A stretch of 64,000 bases of DNA. Source: Pterobdella sp. o SKG-2022 (lineage: Eukaryota > Annelida > Clitellata > Hirudinida > Piscicolidae). Positions 1 to 11,999 of this stretch are shown one piece after another. The notes below the pieces were generated by a model. That model did not search any database. It was not told the DNA's origin and worked only from the letters and a program-made list of their open reading frames with translations. The translations under genes were made by a program, and so were the position numbers. The first letter of the stretch is position 1. Every line of letters starts with the position of its first letter. The stretch is taken from the NCBI GenBank assembly GCA_964035795.1, contig OZ038327.1, positions 5,447,174 through 5,511,173 on the forward strand. Direction: 5' to 3'.

Positions 1-1690
1 ATATGCCCCAAAATCGAAACAAAAATTGTCTTTGAATATTTTTACTCAAAGTACAAACATCCAATCACCAACAAGATCTTCACACCAACAACAACCAAAC
101 AAACATTTTTGAAGACGAAGTCAAGACAGCAATATCATGTCTAAAAAATGGAAAAGCATGTGGCTTTGACAACATCAAAGTAGAACAAATCAAATCTGCA
201 CCAGCCATATATATATCAGCTTTAACTGAACTGCTCAATGAAATTGTTAATGAGCAAAAATCTACAGAAAACATTACTGTTGTAACCTAATTCTTCTGCA
301 AAAACCCAATAAACCAAAAGGAAAGAAAGATAATCTCAGACTTATAATACTTTTATCCACGATTACAAAAACCCTGTCTGCAATAGCTCTCAGATGAATC
401 AGAGACGATGTTGATGCATATCTTTCGGCTTCTCAATCCGCATATCGCTGAGGTAGAAGTAAAAGTGATATAGTGTGGACCCACAAATGGCTAAGCGCAT
501 TAATACAAAAAAAGAAAGAGTTTCAAAATTCTAGGAGTAGACCTGAGTAGTGCTTTCGACACTATGGATCGGGGAAAATTATTGGGGTTACTGAAAAACA
601 TAATAAAACCCAACGATCTCAGAATAATATACACACTATTAAATGGTACTGGAATAAACGTTCGTTTTGGAAGTATAACAGCCAGAGTCAATACAGAAAT
701 AGGATCTTCTCAAGGAGATGGACTCAGTGGTATACTTGGAAGCGGCTCTCAGAAAAGCTCGATCTCAACTCAAAAACGAAATCATACTTGAAAGGATCTA
801 CGCAGACGACATTGACCTCATAGTTGAAAACGATAAGGCTTTTAAATCATGTGTCAGTATAATACACAAAACTTCAGAAATGGAACTTTAGATGCAACCT
901 GTCTGAAACAGAAATCACCAAGCTCGAAAGAAGCAAAGATGAATCGTGAAGACTCACGAAAAAACTTGGCTCTTTGCTATGAGATGACGAAGACAGTAAA
1001 AGAAGACAGTCACCCTATTCTACCGCGTTTGGAAAGTTATCAAACTTTTGGAAAAAGGCTAAAGGAGTGTCAGAAAGAAGAAAAATCAAACTCTACATAG
1101 CCTTAGTCTTTCCTATACTCACATATAACTGTGGAATATGGGCTCTCAAAACAAAATCTTATCACCTCATTAATGCCCACCACAGGAAACAACTAAAAAA
1201 ACTAATGGGCATTAGTCACCTTAGAGTTATCAGTAACAAGACCCTTTATGAAAAAACCAAAAGTACTCCTATGGGCCAACATGCCGCTAAACTACGGTGG
1301 AGTCTGTTAGGTCACATTCTAAGATCAGATGAAAACTTGCCAGCCAGGAAAGCAATGGAGATATACTTCAAAAATATCTAAACAAAATACTTTGGTATTC
1401 AGAGGAAAACCTCGTATAACACTACCAACTATCTTATCAGAAGATTTGAAAAGAGCCGAAACAATTGCTTCACGTGAAAACCTCAAAATACCACTAAAGC
1501 TATCTACTATAGACGATTTAACTGAACTTCGCAAGATATCAGAAAACAGAAAACAATGGAAACTTCTCGTTGAAACAATTAACCTCAACTATTCCTTCCA
1601 ACAATAATCCCATTTTATTTTCTCGTCTGATTGTTGCTCGACAGAATATTCAATATATACATTTTTAGTTTAATTTTAATTTTACTGGTG
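1..1690 (+). mobile_element. LINE-A copy 1: decayed non-LTR retrotransposon (RT and C-terminus)
   Basis: Reverse transcriptase remnant, cut off at its 5' side by the window edge. In order: fingers segment KNGKACGFDNIK near 140-185, a 'NLRLIILLSTITKTLSA' block near 335-390, palm motif VDLSSAFDTMDR near 537-570, SSQGDGLSG near 708-732 and catalytic YADD at 799-810. The C-terminal half (1067-1605) has the non-LTR 'LRWSLLGHILR' block followed by a basic tail. Frameshifts and stops separate the pieces (for example near 395, 450, 740 and 1380), so it is dead. It belongs to the most abundant LINE group here (also at 7.5, 18.7, 19.8, 24.9 and 46.7 kb). It ends just before an AAT microsatellite, which may be its original 3' tail. 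The clade (RTE-like or other APE-type) is not certain. Confidence 0.85.
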
Positions 1691-1723
1691 TGAAGATATC
1701 TTTGATAGATTAGTCGTATGCCT

Positions 1724-1998
<275 letters not shown>

Positions 1999-2229
1999 GT
2001 TGTATTCTTTGAATTTACATTTTTTCTAGTTTTCTACTTTTGAAAAAAAATCTCGGAAGGGCTAGAAAAGGAAAAGCAACTAGATCTCATTTACTAAAAA
2101 GTTGAAGCTCTAGCTTTATTACCAAAAAAAGTGTAAAAAGACAATTGCCATCTCAACAGAGCAAAAAAAAAATAGGTAAAAAAAAACCAAAAAACTAAGA
2201 CTATAAAATTTTTTAAAAACCTTATAAAT

Positions 2230-2321
2230 AAAATAAAAACAAAATCTGGGTTCACTTTTAATTTACAGGCGTCGTCATCAAAACAAAAATCTTCCATAAC
2301 AAACTGAATAAATATTTCAAA
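2230..2321 (+). promoter_or_regulatory. Conserved upstream block of gene family M (copy A)
   Basis: A block shared by all family M starts: a GGTTCAC word, then a core CATCATCAAAACAAAA (here GTCATCAAAACAAAA at about 2269-2287), then 30-50 bp to the conserved start context TTTCAAAATGCGT. The same order is found on the minus strand upstream of 17779, 30426, 60505 and in the orphan copy near 35.36 kb. Conservation among otherwise decayed copies suggests promoter or 5' UTR function in the ancestor; this is inference. Confidence 0.5.
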
Positions 2322-2827
2322 ATGCGTGTATTTTACCCATATTTGTGTGCTGTAATCTTCTTTCTTTTTTGCTATGGATGTGGTTCGTTTTTTATAAATT
2401 GTTTATGAATTCAATTTTGAATAAAAGTTTGATGAAAAAATTTTTTTGTTAATTAATAAACAATAATTTAATTTATTAAAATAAAACTCAAGTTCATAAG
2501 AATAAAAATATACGGTGTATTTAAAAGCTGAAATTCAATTTCTTAAATACAGAAGACTTTCTAGATGAAAGGAATATATTTTTCTATAGCTCTGATATAA
2601 GATTTTACTAGGATGACGACTCTAAGTCTCCTTTTCATTTTTATTTAGATTTTGTGAATGAGACATGTACTCCAACTTTAGAGCAAAAAAGTTTGTACCC
2701 AGTTTATTTTAAAAATTTGGTTTTGTATTTAAAATAACATGTAAGTAAAATATACCAAAAGTTTTTTCCAAAACAATAAAAAATGTTGGTTTGAGAGTCT
2801 AAAATGAATATCCAAATGATAAAAAAG

Positions 2828-4339
2828 TTAACTATATAAATAAATAATATATATATATATATATATAAGATGGCTTTTCAAACCCGCAGAGAACTTGCAC
2901 ACCTTCCCACAATTGCCACATATATGAAAAGATTCGGGATTCGGGACGGATGGGTAAGTGAGAGTATTAAAAATATGGACTTTTTCATGCCTTTTCATGC
3001 CACCTACACTTTTGCAGATTTTGCCACAGATGTTACCAAAATTGCTATGCGGCATTAGGTAAATAGGATTCTGACTAGTAGTGTGCCCTATGCTTGGTCA
3101 AAGAAAAACGACGTCAATGGGACCTTAAATGACTCAGAAAACCCGCCCTGCTCAAACATAGTCTCCCACAATGACCGCACGTCAGTTCTGTTACATGCTC
3201 GGTGATGTTTCCTTTCCGGAGATCGCGTTTAAGTCTAGCGTGTTTCCGTCTGCTTTCCTCAAAACGACCGGTTGTTTCAAAACTTTCTTTTCTCCAAGTT
3301 AACCTGTTTTGCGCTTGTGTTTCCCATGAAATGGAGTTTATGCCGCATTTTTTGAAGGTTCGTTTCAAGCAATCTTTGAATCGTTTTTTGGGTTTGTGAG
3401 CCAACCTTTTTCCATCGGTAAGTTTTCTATAAAATATTTGCTTTGGAATCCGTTCGTTGGTCAATCTTGCTAAGTGTCCGCTCCACCTGAGCTGTTGCTT
3501 GGAGATTAGGACTTCGATGCTACCGATATTTGCCATCTCAAGTATTTTGGTGTCACTGATGTGCATCTGCCATTTTATGACCAGAATCTCACGCAGACAC
3601 TGTTGGTGAAAATGCTCAAGTTGTTTCAGGTGCCTGGTATATGTGGTCCAAGTTTCACTAGCATAATAAAGGACAGTTAGAACACACGCATTATAAACTT
3701 TAACCTTCGTGCGTATAGAGATACCATGGCGACTCCAAAGACGCTTATGCAAGATGCCAAATGCGTGGCTGGCTTTGCTTATTCTTAAGCTCACCTCATC
3801 ATCAATGGAGTTACTGCAATTGAGAGTACTTCCAAGATAAACAAACTTTGGAACGACTGCCAGCTTTTGTCCGTAGACATAGATTGATGGCTCGATATAT
3901 GTTTTTCCAAAAGTTGGTTGGTACATCAAAACAGTTTTCTTCAAACTGATAGTCAACCCCAACGCAGTGCACGCAGCTTTAAAAGAATCCATCAGGTGCT
4001 GCATTTCCATCTCGGTGTGAGTCAGCAAAGCACAGTCGTCTGCATAAAGCAATTCACGTATCACGCACATCATTGTTTTGGTTCTGGCAGTGAAGTGTTT
4101 GATGTTAAAATGCTTACCAGTGGTTCGATAGTAAATGTAGACACCTTCGCTACTATCCTTGAAAGCTAATTGAAACACCATAGAAAAATAAAGCGCAAAT
4201 AGTGTTAGAGCTAGTGTACCTCCCTGCTTGACACCGTTTCCTACAGTGAAAGGTTCTGCAAGTTTGCTCCCGATATTCAGCGTAGTTTTCATGTCTTGGT
4301 GGAAAAGTTTTAAGATAGGAATCAACTTCTGTAGACAGC

Positions 4340-4343
<4 letters not shown>
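2828..4343 (-). mobile_element. LINE-Z copy 1: RT C-terminal half with C2H2-like fingers
   Basis: A 403-codon open frame (4325 to 3114) encodes the C-terminal part of a non-LTR reverse transcriptase: NGVKQGGTLALTLFALYF, catalytic LYADDCALL near 4030-4050, the thumb block FVYLGSTLNC, the 'RWSGHLARL' block and a basic tail. It ends in a zinc-finger-like CGHCGRLC ... HLRSH. After one frameshift two more CXXC ... H modules follow (ICGKICKSVGGMKRHEKVH and CGNCGKVCKFSAGLKSH, 2828-3055). The 5' end is cut at an AT microsatellite. A second, 5'-longer relative lies at 43.7 kb. This is the least damaged LINE frame in the left half. Confidence 0.85.

Positions 4344-4344
<1 letters not shown>

Positions 4345-4397
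<53 letters not shown>
4345..4397. repeat. (AT)n microsatellite
   Basis: About 53 bp of pure AT repeat exactly between LINE-Z and LINE-Y, probably the tail or insertion target of one of them. A shorter AT run (about 2847-2868) lies at the other end of LINE-Z. Confidence 0.95.
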
Positions 4398-4399
<2 letters not shown>

Positions 4400-5960
4400 T
4401 ATGTTTATAGGCGTCAAGTGATTTACGGTTTTTTTCCACTTCTTTTTATCTCTGCATGTTTCTTCCAGTTTGAGAAGTACTTTGTATGGTTCGTTCCAAT
4501 CGACTTCTATGTGAGGGCCTAGGTTTTTTTTTATTGTTTGCCACCATCTAAGGGTAGGTTTTCCTCGCTTTCGTTTCTCAGGTTTTAAGGCTTCTTGTAG
4601 CGCTTCACGAGCGGGAGTTTTCTCTGGCAATTTCATTAAATGTCCTAGCCAGCTGAGACGTCTCTTTTTGATTTGTGTGCTCCATGGTGTGTCATTTTTG
4701 GTTATCTTGTAAAGATTTTGGTTGTTGATCGTTTTTTGGCCAATGGATCTTCAGTATGTATCGAAGTAGTTTGCGCTAGAAAGCATGTATTTTGTCTTCT
4801 AGTGTTTGAGTCAAGACCCAAAATTCACTGTTGTAAAGAAAGACACTTTCAGCATATGCCTTAAATATTCTAGTTTTTTGTACGGTGCTTATAATTTTAC
4901 TTTTGAATATTTTATTATGTCTATTTATTATATTTATTGTTATTATTTTTCTGTTTTCTATGTTTGTATTTGTATATATAAAGCTGCCTAGTATTTTGCA
5001 TTTGGTCCATTGAGGTTGTGAGTTGTTGTTTGGGATGGTAAATTCTTCAGTCTTGTTTGTATTGATTTTTAGATTGTATTATAGTAGTTGGTTGGGGATA
5101 TTTGCTTTGACGCGTTCAACTTCATGTCTTGATGTTGTGATCCAGGTGATATCATCGGCATATTTTGGTTCGATGAGGAAATTTTGTGTATTGTTGTTAG
5201 TATTTGTTTGTTCCTGATTATTGAGGCATGATGATAAGTAGAAGATGAAAATAATTGCACTTAAGCCGTCTCCTTTGGTGATGCCGGTGGTTGCTTATAT
5301 TTTGTCACTGAGAGGATTATTGATTTTGATTTGCAGTGAAGTTTCGAGGATCAAGATGCTCAAAAGATGTATTTCGTCTGGTCCCAGTAGTTGTTCTAAG
5401 TGGTTCATAAGCATTTTCTTTTTCACTGAATCAAAAGCTTTGGACATGTTGAGCATGAGAATGTATATTTTGTAATTGCTCGATTGTATAGCCTTCTCTG
5501 CTAGTTGCTTGATCGCAAACACGTGTTCAGTGGTGCTACGACTTTGTTGGTATGTTGCTTGATTTGGTGGTATCAGGCTTTTCAGTTTTGACCAGCATCC
5601 TTTGGTGAGGCAGGTGGCAAGTATTTTCCTGATTACAGATAGTAATACAATTGGTCGTAGATTTTTGGGAGAACCTTTTTTCTTGCCTGGTTTTTGTAAG
5701 AGAGTTAGAAGCCCAGTTTTGATTTGTGATGGGAGTTCTCCTGTTATTGCCATTTGGTTGAAAATTACTGTTATCTGCTCATATATGTCGTTTGCTGCAT
5801 ATTTAATTAGCTCATTATTGATGTTGTCAATGCCTGCATTTCTCCCATTCTTTAATCTTTTTGCAGCTTCACTTATTTCTTTTTTGATGAAGGGTGTGGA
5901 CATGGGGCATGGATTGTATTGTGTTTTTCCATCAGTTTTGTTTTCTGGTTCTCTATATAT
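4400..5960 (-). mobile_element. LINE-Y: non-LTR retrotransposon fragment
   Basis: Minus-strand reverse transcriptase of a different lineage from LINE-A and LINE-Z. The open frame 5903-5295 carries KNGRNAGIDNINNELIKYA, LRPIVLLSVIRKILA, STTEHVFAIKQLAEKA and the palm motif LMLNMSKAFDSV. After frame breaks, KYADDITWITTS is readable near 5145-5170. The C-terminal 'HLMKLPEKTPAREALQEAL' block is at about 4580-4640. It is 5'-truncated near 5960. Elements with this MSKAFDSV/ITWITTS wording occur in several invertebrates; the clade name is uncertain. Confidence 0.8.
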
Positions 5961-7499
5961 ACATATATATGCAATAAAACTAGTGAACCAAATTTCCCAT
6001 CATCAGTTCTTATTCGAGTTTTAAATTAAATAATTTAAAAAATTTTTCGTTTAAATATTTTTTAAATTATGCAGATTTTTTTCTGGATTTAGGAAAAACC
6101 CAAAAAATGGAAAGATTCTGTTTCACAGCAATTACATTCGAAAAAAGTTAAAAGTTTAAATAAATATTTTTTTTCATACATATAACTAAAAACTTTCAAG
6201 ATCAAATAAGGATGTTTCCGCGACCTGTTGCTCAACTTGGAAAAAATATTAATTTCGATAAGACCTTCGAGCCCGGAAAACATCAAATTAAGCATGAAAT
6301 CAACGGTGGATATTTCCGCATGGTAAAGATAAATCAAACTGGAAATAAAATCATTTTTTGCAACATAACTATTCTTCGTATGAAAAGTTTTTCTACAAAT
6401 ACTTCTACTGTAAAAGAAGAACTTACTTCGTCGGTTTACATTAAATAATTCTAACTATATATGTTGACAAAACCACGATTAACAAATAGTTTTTGAATTT
6501 TTCAGCAAAGAAAAAAATATTTCAAAGACATCGTATGTTTTTTCTGAATAATTGTGTTTTCAGATAGTTTAATGAATTACGACAGAGTTTTATTAATCGG
6601 AAATTTTTACTAATATTTTTGAACAAACGTTGCTTAAAAAAATTACAAATTAAAGCCTTATCATCATCAAAAAAAATTCCTTTTTTTGACATCATACTTT
6701 TTATATATGAACTACTGAACTTCTTTGTCTATTGATTAAATGCCTAAGCAGAATTATGCTCTGGCTTGAACTTTTTCCTTGAAGTTTGTGCAGGGTTAAA
6801 ACCATCTCTATTGTGTTGCGTCTATTTCAAACTCCACATGCGATTCTAGTACCAGGTTTTCAAGAAATTTTTGTTTTTTTTGCGCAGATTTCTTTTGACT
6901 GATAATTTTTTATAACTGAAATATACCTCTGCAAGTTCTGCAGTCACTATATCCTCCTATTGAAAAGTGGCACAATATCCGTATGTTCATGTAAGATTTT
7001 TTCCGGCATGTTTGTATCTAGCTGATACTTAATCTTTGTTTTTTTCCCCTTCTAGTTTATTTTTTATTTAAAGAATATTTAATTAAGTTTAGAACTAATT
7101 TTTACCTGTTTAGTTTGTTTTACATTAAAATATTTCACCATATTTCAAGGGATGTTAATGTTGTTGACTGCAGTCGGTGCCCTCATCATCTTTTTCATAC
7201 TTATAACAATGTGAGTTTCAATTGTAACTTTTTTTCAATTATTTAATTCATTTTACAACTCAACACTTGAATCAACTTTATCCATTTCGCAAAAAAACTG
7301 TGTGAATGACGACGTAGGTTTTCTTATTTTGAAAACTACACTTACCAAATAATAAAAATTTACTAAGTAAATAAGGAAGATTCTGAATTGATAAGACTAA
7401 AAATTTTCTGCCTGCTTTAAAGTCACAAATTTTTGAAAAACCAATATTTAAGCACCAAAGAACCTCAAAAATGAGTTTTCTCAAAACACAGAGATTTAA

Positions 7500-9110
7500 A
7501 ATTTAAAACCAAAGAAAAAACAAATTTTTAGAACTATACAAAACAAAACTTGAAACAAATCTTCAGAAAATAGAAAACTAAGATTATAGCAGACAAATGT
7601 ATGCAGCAATTATAGAACTGAAAATCAAAAGCAACACAAATGTGAACTCACTTCAAATAAAAGACCTGATACAACACTACAAAAATAAATTTGCTACAGA
7701 AAATCAACACATTCAACAAAATCACAATAACGCCATAACAGAAAAAAGTATTTTTGAATTAGAAAATGCCATCAAAAACCTCAAAACTAATAGAACTCAA
7801 GGATATGAAACACACTTTCTGTGAAGAATTCAAATTCCTTGGAAGGAACTTTATACAAAAACTCGCATTTCAATTTCAATTGAAAATGTTAACAGCCAAC
7901 TTTCAACCATGGCATCATTAATCAGATACCAAAAAAAATGTCAATTGCATAACCAACACAAGACCCATTATCCTCTTAAGCACAACAAGAAAACTTTTAT
8001 TCCTACTAGTACTTCATAGAGTTAGACCCTACTTTGAAAAATACCTTTTCAACACTCAAGCAGCAAATAGACTAACGAGGTCAACAACAGACATCTTATG
8101 GACTCACAAAATAGCCATAGAAGAAAGAGTTTATCTGTAAGCAAGATGCGAATAACCAACATTGACCTCTCATCGGCATTTGTCGCCATAACTAGGGAAA
8201 AACTATCAGAAATTTTCAATAACATTATCCCAGCTACAGAACTTCAAATAATAAAATTACTTCTCACACACAAAACCCTATTTTTCCAATAAAATAAATA
8301 ACCAGCGAAAAACTTCAACACAAATATAAAATGTGATGCTCTGAGCCCAGTTCTGTACACAGTGTATCTAGAGGCTTGTATGAAGGACAAACTTATTCAT
8401 GCCGACGACGTGAACTTCATCTCTACAGACTCCATATAGATCGATGAAATAAAAGAAATACTTTGTCGATAGGATCTTAAACTAAACGAAATTAAGATTG
8501 AAGAGATACTGAAATCTCAAGCAAACACAAACTGAAAAAAATGAAAGTTTTGGGAAGCTACATTGGCACATTGGAAGAGGGCATTAAGAGAAGAAAAGTC
8601 TTCACAACTCTAGCTATGAACAAGCCTAATTCTATATGGAAAAGCAACCTGAGTAGAACAGAAAAAATTAGAATAAATGTTGTCTCTATATTCTTATATG
8701 GTTGTAGTGGTTGGGTTGATTCAAAAAGCCTTAAAAACAGCATAGACCCCTTTAAAAAAAAGATACATAGGTTGAAATTGGTGCACTGGCCTGATATATT
8801 GAGAAATGAAGAGTGTTATTCTATCAAACTTTTTAGGCACTTGAAAGTGAGAAAAAAACGTTTAAGAATGCTAGGACACAAATGCCGCAATAACCCACCA
8901 GCCAAAGCCATCTTACAAGAAGCGCTCTAAAACACCAAACGCAGAAACAGACCACCGACTATTCTACTAAATATTTCAATAAGTGATTTGCGTATTCTAA
9001 AATTATACTTTGGAAAATTCGAAACAATTGAAAAAAACGAATATAAGAAAAAAAAGACTACGTATTTTTTACAAACTGTGATTATGTCTTGAGACTAAAA
9101 TTAATATATG
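7500..9110 (+). mobile_element. LINE-A copy 2, heavily decayed
   Basis: Linker and RT remnants: FELENAIKNLKTNRTQGYE (7755-7812), TRPIILLSTTRKLL near 7960, a palm remnant NIDLSSAFVAITREKL (about 8159-8206) and an open C-terminal frame 8541-8930 with RKKRLRMLGHKCRNNPPAKA. Many stops. It lies between the membrane exon of family M copy A and the start of family K copy A, on the same strand as the genes. LINE-A fragments in copies C and D lie in the same relative place and orientation, so it may be an ancestral insertion shared by the copies (inference). Confidence 0.75.
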
Positions 9111-9118
9111 TATATATA

Positions 9119-10645
9119 ATGCAGCTCACAAAATTCTAAAAATTTAAATAACTTTTGACCACGATTGATTTTTTTACATTCAACTAAATCATTGAAAATC
9201 TTTTGAAAAATAAGCAACGTGACGAAAAAAAAACATCGAAATAAAGTATATTTTTGATGTTTTCGAACAATCGTCCTGGAAAAAACTGCTCAAAATAATT
9301 TGTGCACTTTTTCTTTGAGCGATAAAAGTAAACTATTCAGTTTCTTACAGCGCTAATAATTATTTCCGTGAACGATTATCATTGTGATTTAAATATTTGA
9401 AAAAACTATGAAAAAAATTTGATCAATTATCTGATAAAGAGAAGGTTGAACTTTCAGTATGTAAAAGAGAGGGTGGGAGCAACAGAAAAATTGCCAAACA
9501 GCTAAAACGCTCGAAATCTACAATGAGATACTATTTGAAGAATTTGAACAACTCAAAGTTCAAAAAAACACGTGAAAGAAAGAAAAAATTGACCAAGAGA
9601 TGTTCGCAACATTGTTAGAAACGCTTCGCAACAAGGAATCTCTTCAACAACAATCACAAAATCGTTGGATTTGCCTGTTGTTGCATCCATAATACGTCGA
9701 GTGTTAAAGGATTCTGAAAATCTGCAGTATTCAAAACGCAAACCAGCACCAGACTTAGAGGCAGCTCATAAAGAAGAAAGAATGAAGTTTGCCGAAGAGG
9801 AAATTTTTTGGAAGTCCGTATAGGACGAAATAATTTTTTCTGACGAAAAAAAACTCAATTTTAATGGACCAGATGGATGCAGTACTACTGGCATGATTTA
9901 CGTAAAGATCCAAAAATTTAAAAAGCGTTTTGGCGGAGGAGGATCAGTGATGGTTTGGGGCGGAATCAGCGTGGAAGGAAAAACCGACCTGGCAATTCTG
10001 ACAAGATGTCAAAACTCAAAAAAATATTCCAAAACATTGAAAAACTATTTATTGCCCTTTCTGAATAAATTTTATGGCAAGAAATTTATTTGCCAACAAG
10101 ACCATGCGGCAATTTATAAGTCCAAGCTGGCAAAATCATGGATTTCTCAAAAAAAAATCAATGTTTTCGAATGACCATCAAAGAGTCCAGACCTAAACCC
10201 ATTTAAAAAGTTTGGGGTTATTTGCTCAAAGAGGTTTATCGAAACGAAAAACAATATCAGTCCGTTCAGAACCTTCAAACCGCCATTCTTCGTGCTTGGC
10301 AGGGTATGCCTCAAAAATACCTCATATCATTGATTGGGTCAATGCCTAATCGATATCTCAAAGTAATAAAGAGTCGAAGACAAACCATCAATATATAACT
10401 TTTCAAAAAATTACATTCGTTTTTAGTTAAATTAAAAAGTGCGCAAATTATTTTGAGCAGGTTTTTAATCTCCGGTTTTTAAAAAAAATTGAGTAACTTC
10501 GAAAGTATAATTTTTTTTAAGCCGAAATTATATCAAATAGTAAGTTCTCCAAAAGCTTTTTTATAAACAAAATATTATAACAAAAAATCTTTTGTTAAAA
10601 AGTTTTCCCATGAAGTAAGAGTGCGCGAATTTTTGTGAGCTGCAC
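9119..10645 (+). mobile_element. Tc1-like DNA transposon (DD34E type), inactive
   Basis: A 1,527-bp element bounded by TA at 9117-9118 and 10646-10647. Terminal inverted repeats are imperfect (left ATGCAGCTCACAAAATTC; right, read inward, GTGCAGCTCACAAAAATTC). A second inverted pair lies inside at 9286-9311 and 10435-10460, giving an IR/DR-like layout. The transposase starts with an HTH (LSDKEKVELSVCKREGGSNR, near 9427-9486). Catalytic D1 is FSDEK at 9842, D2 is CQQDH at 10100-10102. Counting 34 residues on, the catalytic Glu codon is now TAA (10204-10206), beside a 1-bp deletion after PDLNP. Other stops occur at 9821 and just before PSKSPDLNP, plus a frameshift near 9597. Inserted between LINE-A copy 2 and family K copy A. 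Confidence 0.95.
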
Positions 10646-10679
10646 TATATATTAAATCTACTTGGAGCATTCAGAAAAA

Positions 10680-11938
10680 ATAAAACTTTGCTGAGCTTTA
10701 AAACAAAATTAAGTATCGTTCCAATTAGAAATAATGATAACAGTATGTTCAAAGCTAATTTATCGGTAATAATTATTGAAAGCTATAGCCTATGAGGAAA
10801 ACATATACCAATGTTACGGCAGTTGTTGCCAACAAACAAATTTAACAAGCAATCTATCAAAGCACATCACTAGACGTTGTAAATTATTTAAAACTGAGAG
10901 ACGAACAATTGCAGATATTGTTTTCGTCTATGCAAAACGCAAACATTAGGATTGTTTTGATGATAAAAGCCACATAGCAAAAACTCCTTCAAGCTAAAGT
11001 CAAAGCTCACCAAGCCGACCTTTTTCAGTTAAACTCTAAAACTAGAATAAAATGTTTTTGAAAGCTAGACATAAATTAAAAAATTATAAAAGTTATCAAA
11101 TATATTTGTTGGATAGATGAAGCTACAGAATCTCAAAAACGTGCTGATTGCATCGATGCAAGAGGTTCTTACAAGGCAATCAAAGTTGCTCATGTCCCCC
11201 AAAGCATAAAACTTTCAATTTCTCAGTTTTCCTATTGATTACTTGATCAATTGAATTTTGTTTTTTCATATATAGTTCACTAGTTAAACTAATGTAAATA
11301 GTTTGTTTATTTGTAACAGATTTCTCAGTGAAAAAGACATAATCAAGAAAGAACAAAGTCAAAATGTTTTTCAAACTGAAATTAAACTGCAAAATGCTAC
11401 AAAAATTTCTACAATAAAAACTTCAATCTCACAAAAAGATAATCTTGTACGAAATGCTGCAGGTTCTATGGATCCTTATCTGATAGCTGTTGATACGAAG
11501 GCTAAAGCACTCGAAAAGAAAAGCACATTAAAAAATAAAGTTTTGAAAAATAAATTTCAAAAAAAATTAAAAAAAAAAAGCTAAAACTACAAAATAAAAC
11601 GGTCGATTTGAAAGTTGATACAAATGTAAAACCTTCTAAACAGAAAAATAAATCAAAAAATAAACCTAAAAATACGAAAAAATCGGTTGCTCCAAAAGTT
11701 GGTTTAGAAATAAAATCTTCTAAGAAAAATAAAAAATCAAAGAGCAAGTCCAAAAGAACGAAAAAAAACTGTTGAACCAGAAGATCAACCAAATACTGAA
11801 GTTGAGTTGGATAATTCGTTTAAATATGAAGACAAACTCACCAAAGATTCTTATTACATTCCTCGTCCCGTGAAACTCAGTGAAATGATGCGTGCAGCCA
11901 GAAAAAAAAATAAAGAAAAAGATAGAAAACAAAATTGA
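10680..11938 (+). pseudogene. Family K copy A: coiled-coil, lysine-rich protein gene, broken
   Basis: Not a recognised family. The 5' part has an IRNNDNSMF block (about 10720), then MLRQLLPTNK from an ATG at about 10814, then LKLRDEQLQILFSSMQNANI (about 10890-10950) with heptad-like hydrophobics, then WIDEATESQKRADCIDARG (about 11112-11170). The last exon starts after a ttgtaacag acceptor at 11320 and ends at a TGA at 11936-11938. It is lysine-rich, with repeats of about 30 residues and a C-terminal YYIPRPVKLSEMMRAARKK. Breaks: stops in the coiled-coil part, two frameshifts in poly-A runs (about 11570 and 11765) and a lost donor after VPQS. It follows family M copy A, and whether M and K form one gene is unresolved. 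The coiled coil plus basic tail is only loosely reminiscent of shugoshin-type or chromatin proteins. Confidence 0.5.
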
Positions 11939-11999
11939 AAGAATATTTATTTCATTTCATGGTTATCGACATTTTTAATCTCAAATTACATATTTGTGA

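Larger units (their letters stand above)
2322..7210 (+). pseudogene. Family M copy A: secreted or single-pass membrane protein gene, broken
   Basis: Not a family I recognise. Exons, found by comparison with the other copies: signal-peptide exon 2322-2382 (MRVFYPYLCAVIFFLFCYGC, ends in phase 1 before gttcgt); second exon about 2508-2690 (LDERNI ... NETCTPTL, with a stop and a frameshift); body exon 6201-6440 (phase 1 to 1, open, contains IIFCNITILRM); 6794-6855 (YCVASISNSTC, N-glycosylation sequon); 6944-6990; transmembrane exon 7150-7210 (MLMLLTAVGALIIFFILIT, phase 1 in, gtgagt donor). From 6794 onward the reading frame runs continuously across the splice sites into the membrane helix. Damage: stop codons in exons 2 and 4, and the body-exon donor GT has become TT. 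Two minus-strand LINEs (2828-5960) sit in one intron. Inferred type I membrane protein with at least four cysteines. Confidence 0.6.

Noticed and set aside
2045..2230. Lysine-rich plus-strand words resembling family K
   Set aside because: Poly-A-rich upstream region of family M copy A; no collinear family K blocks could be found.
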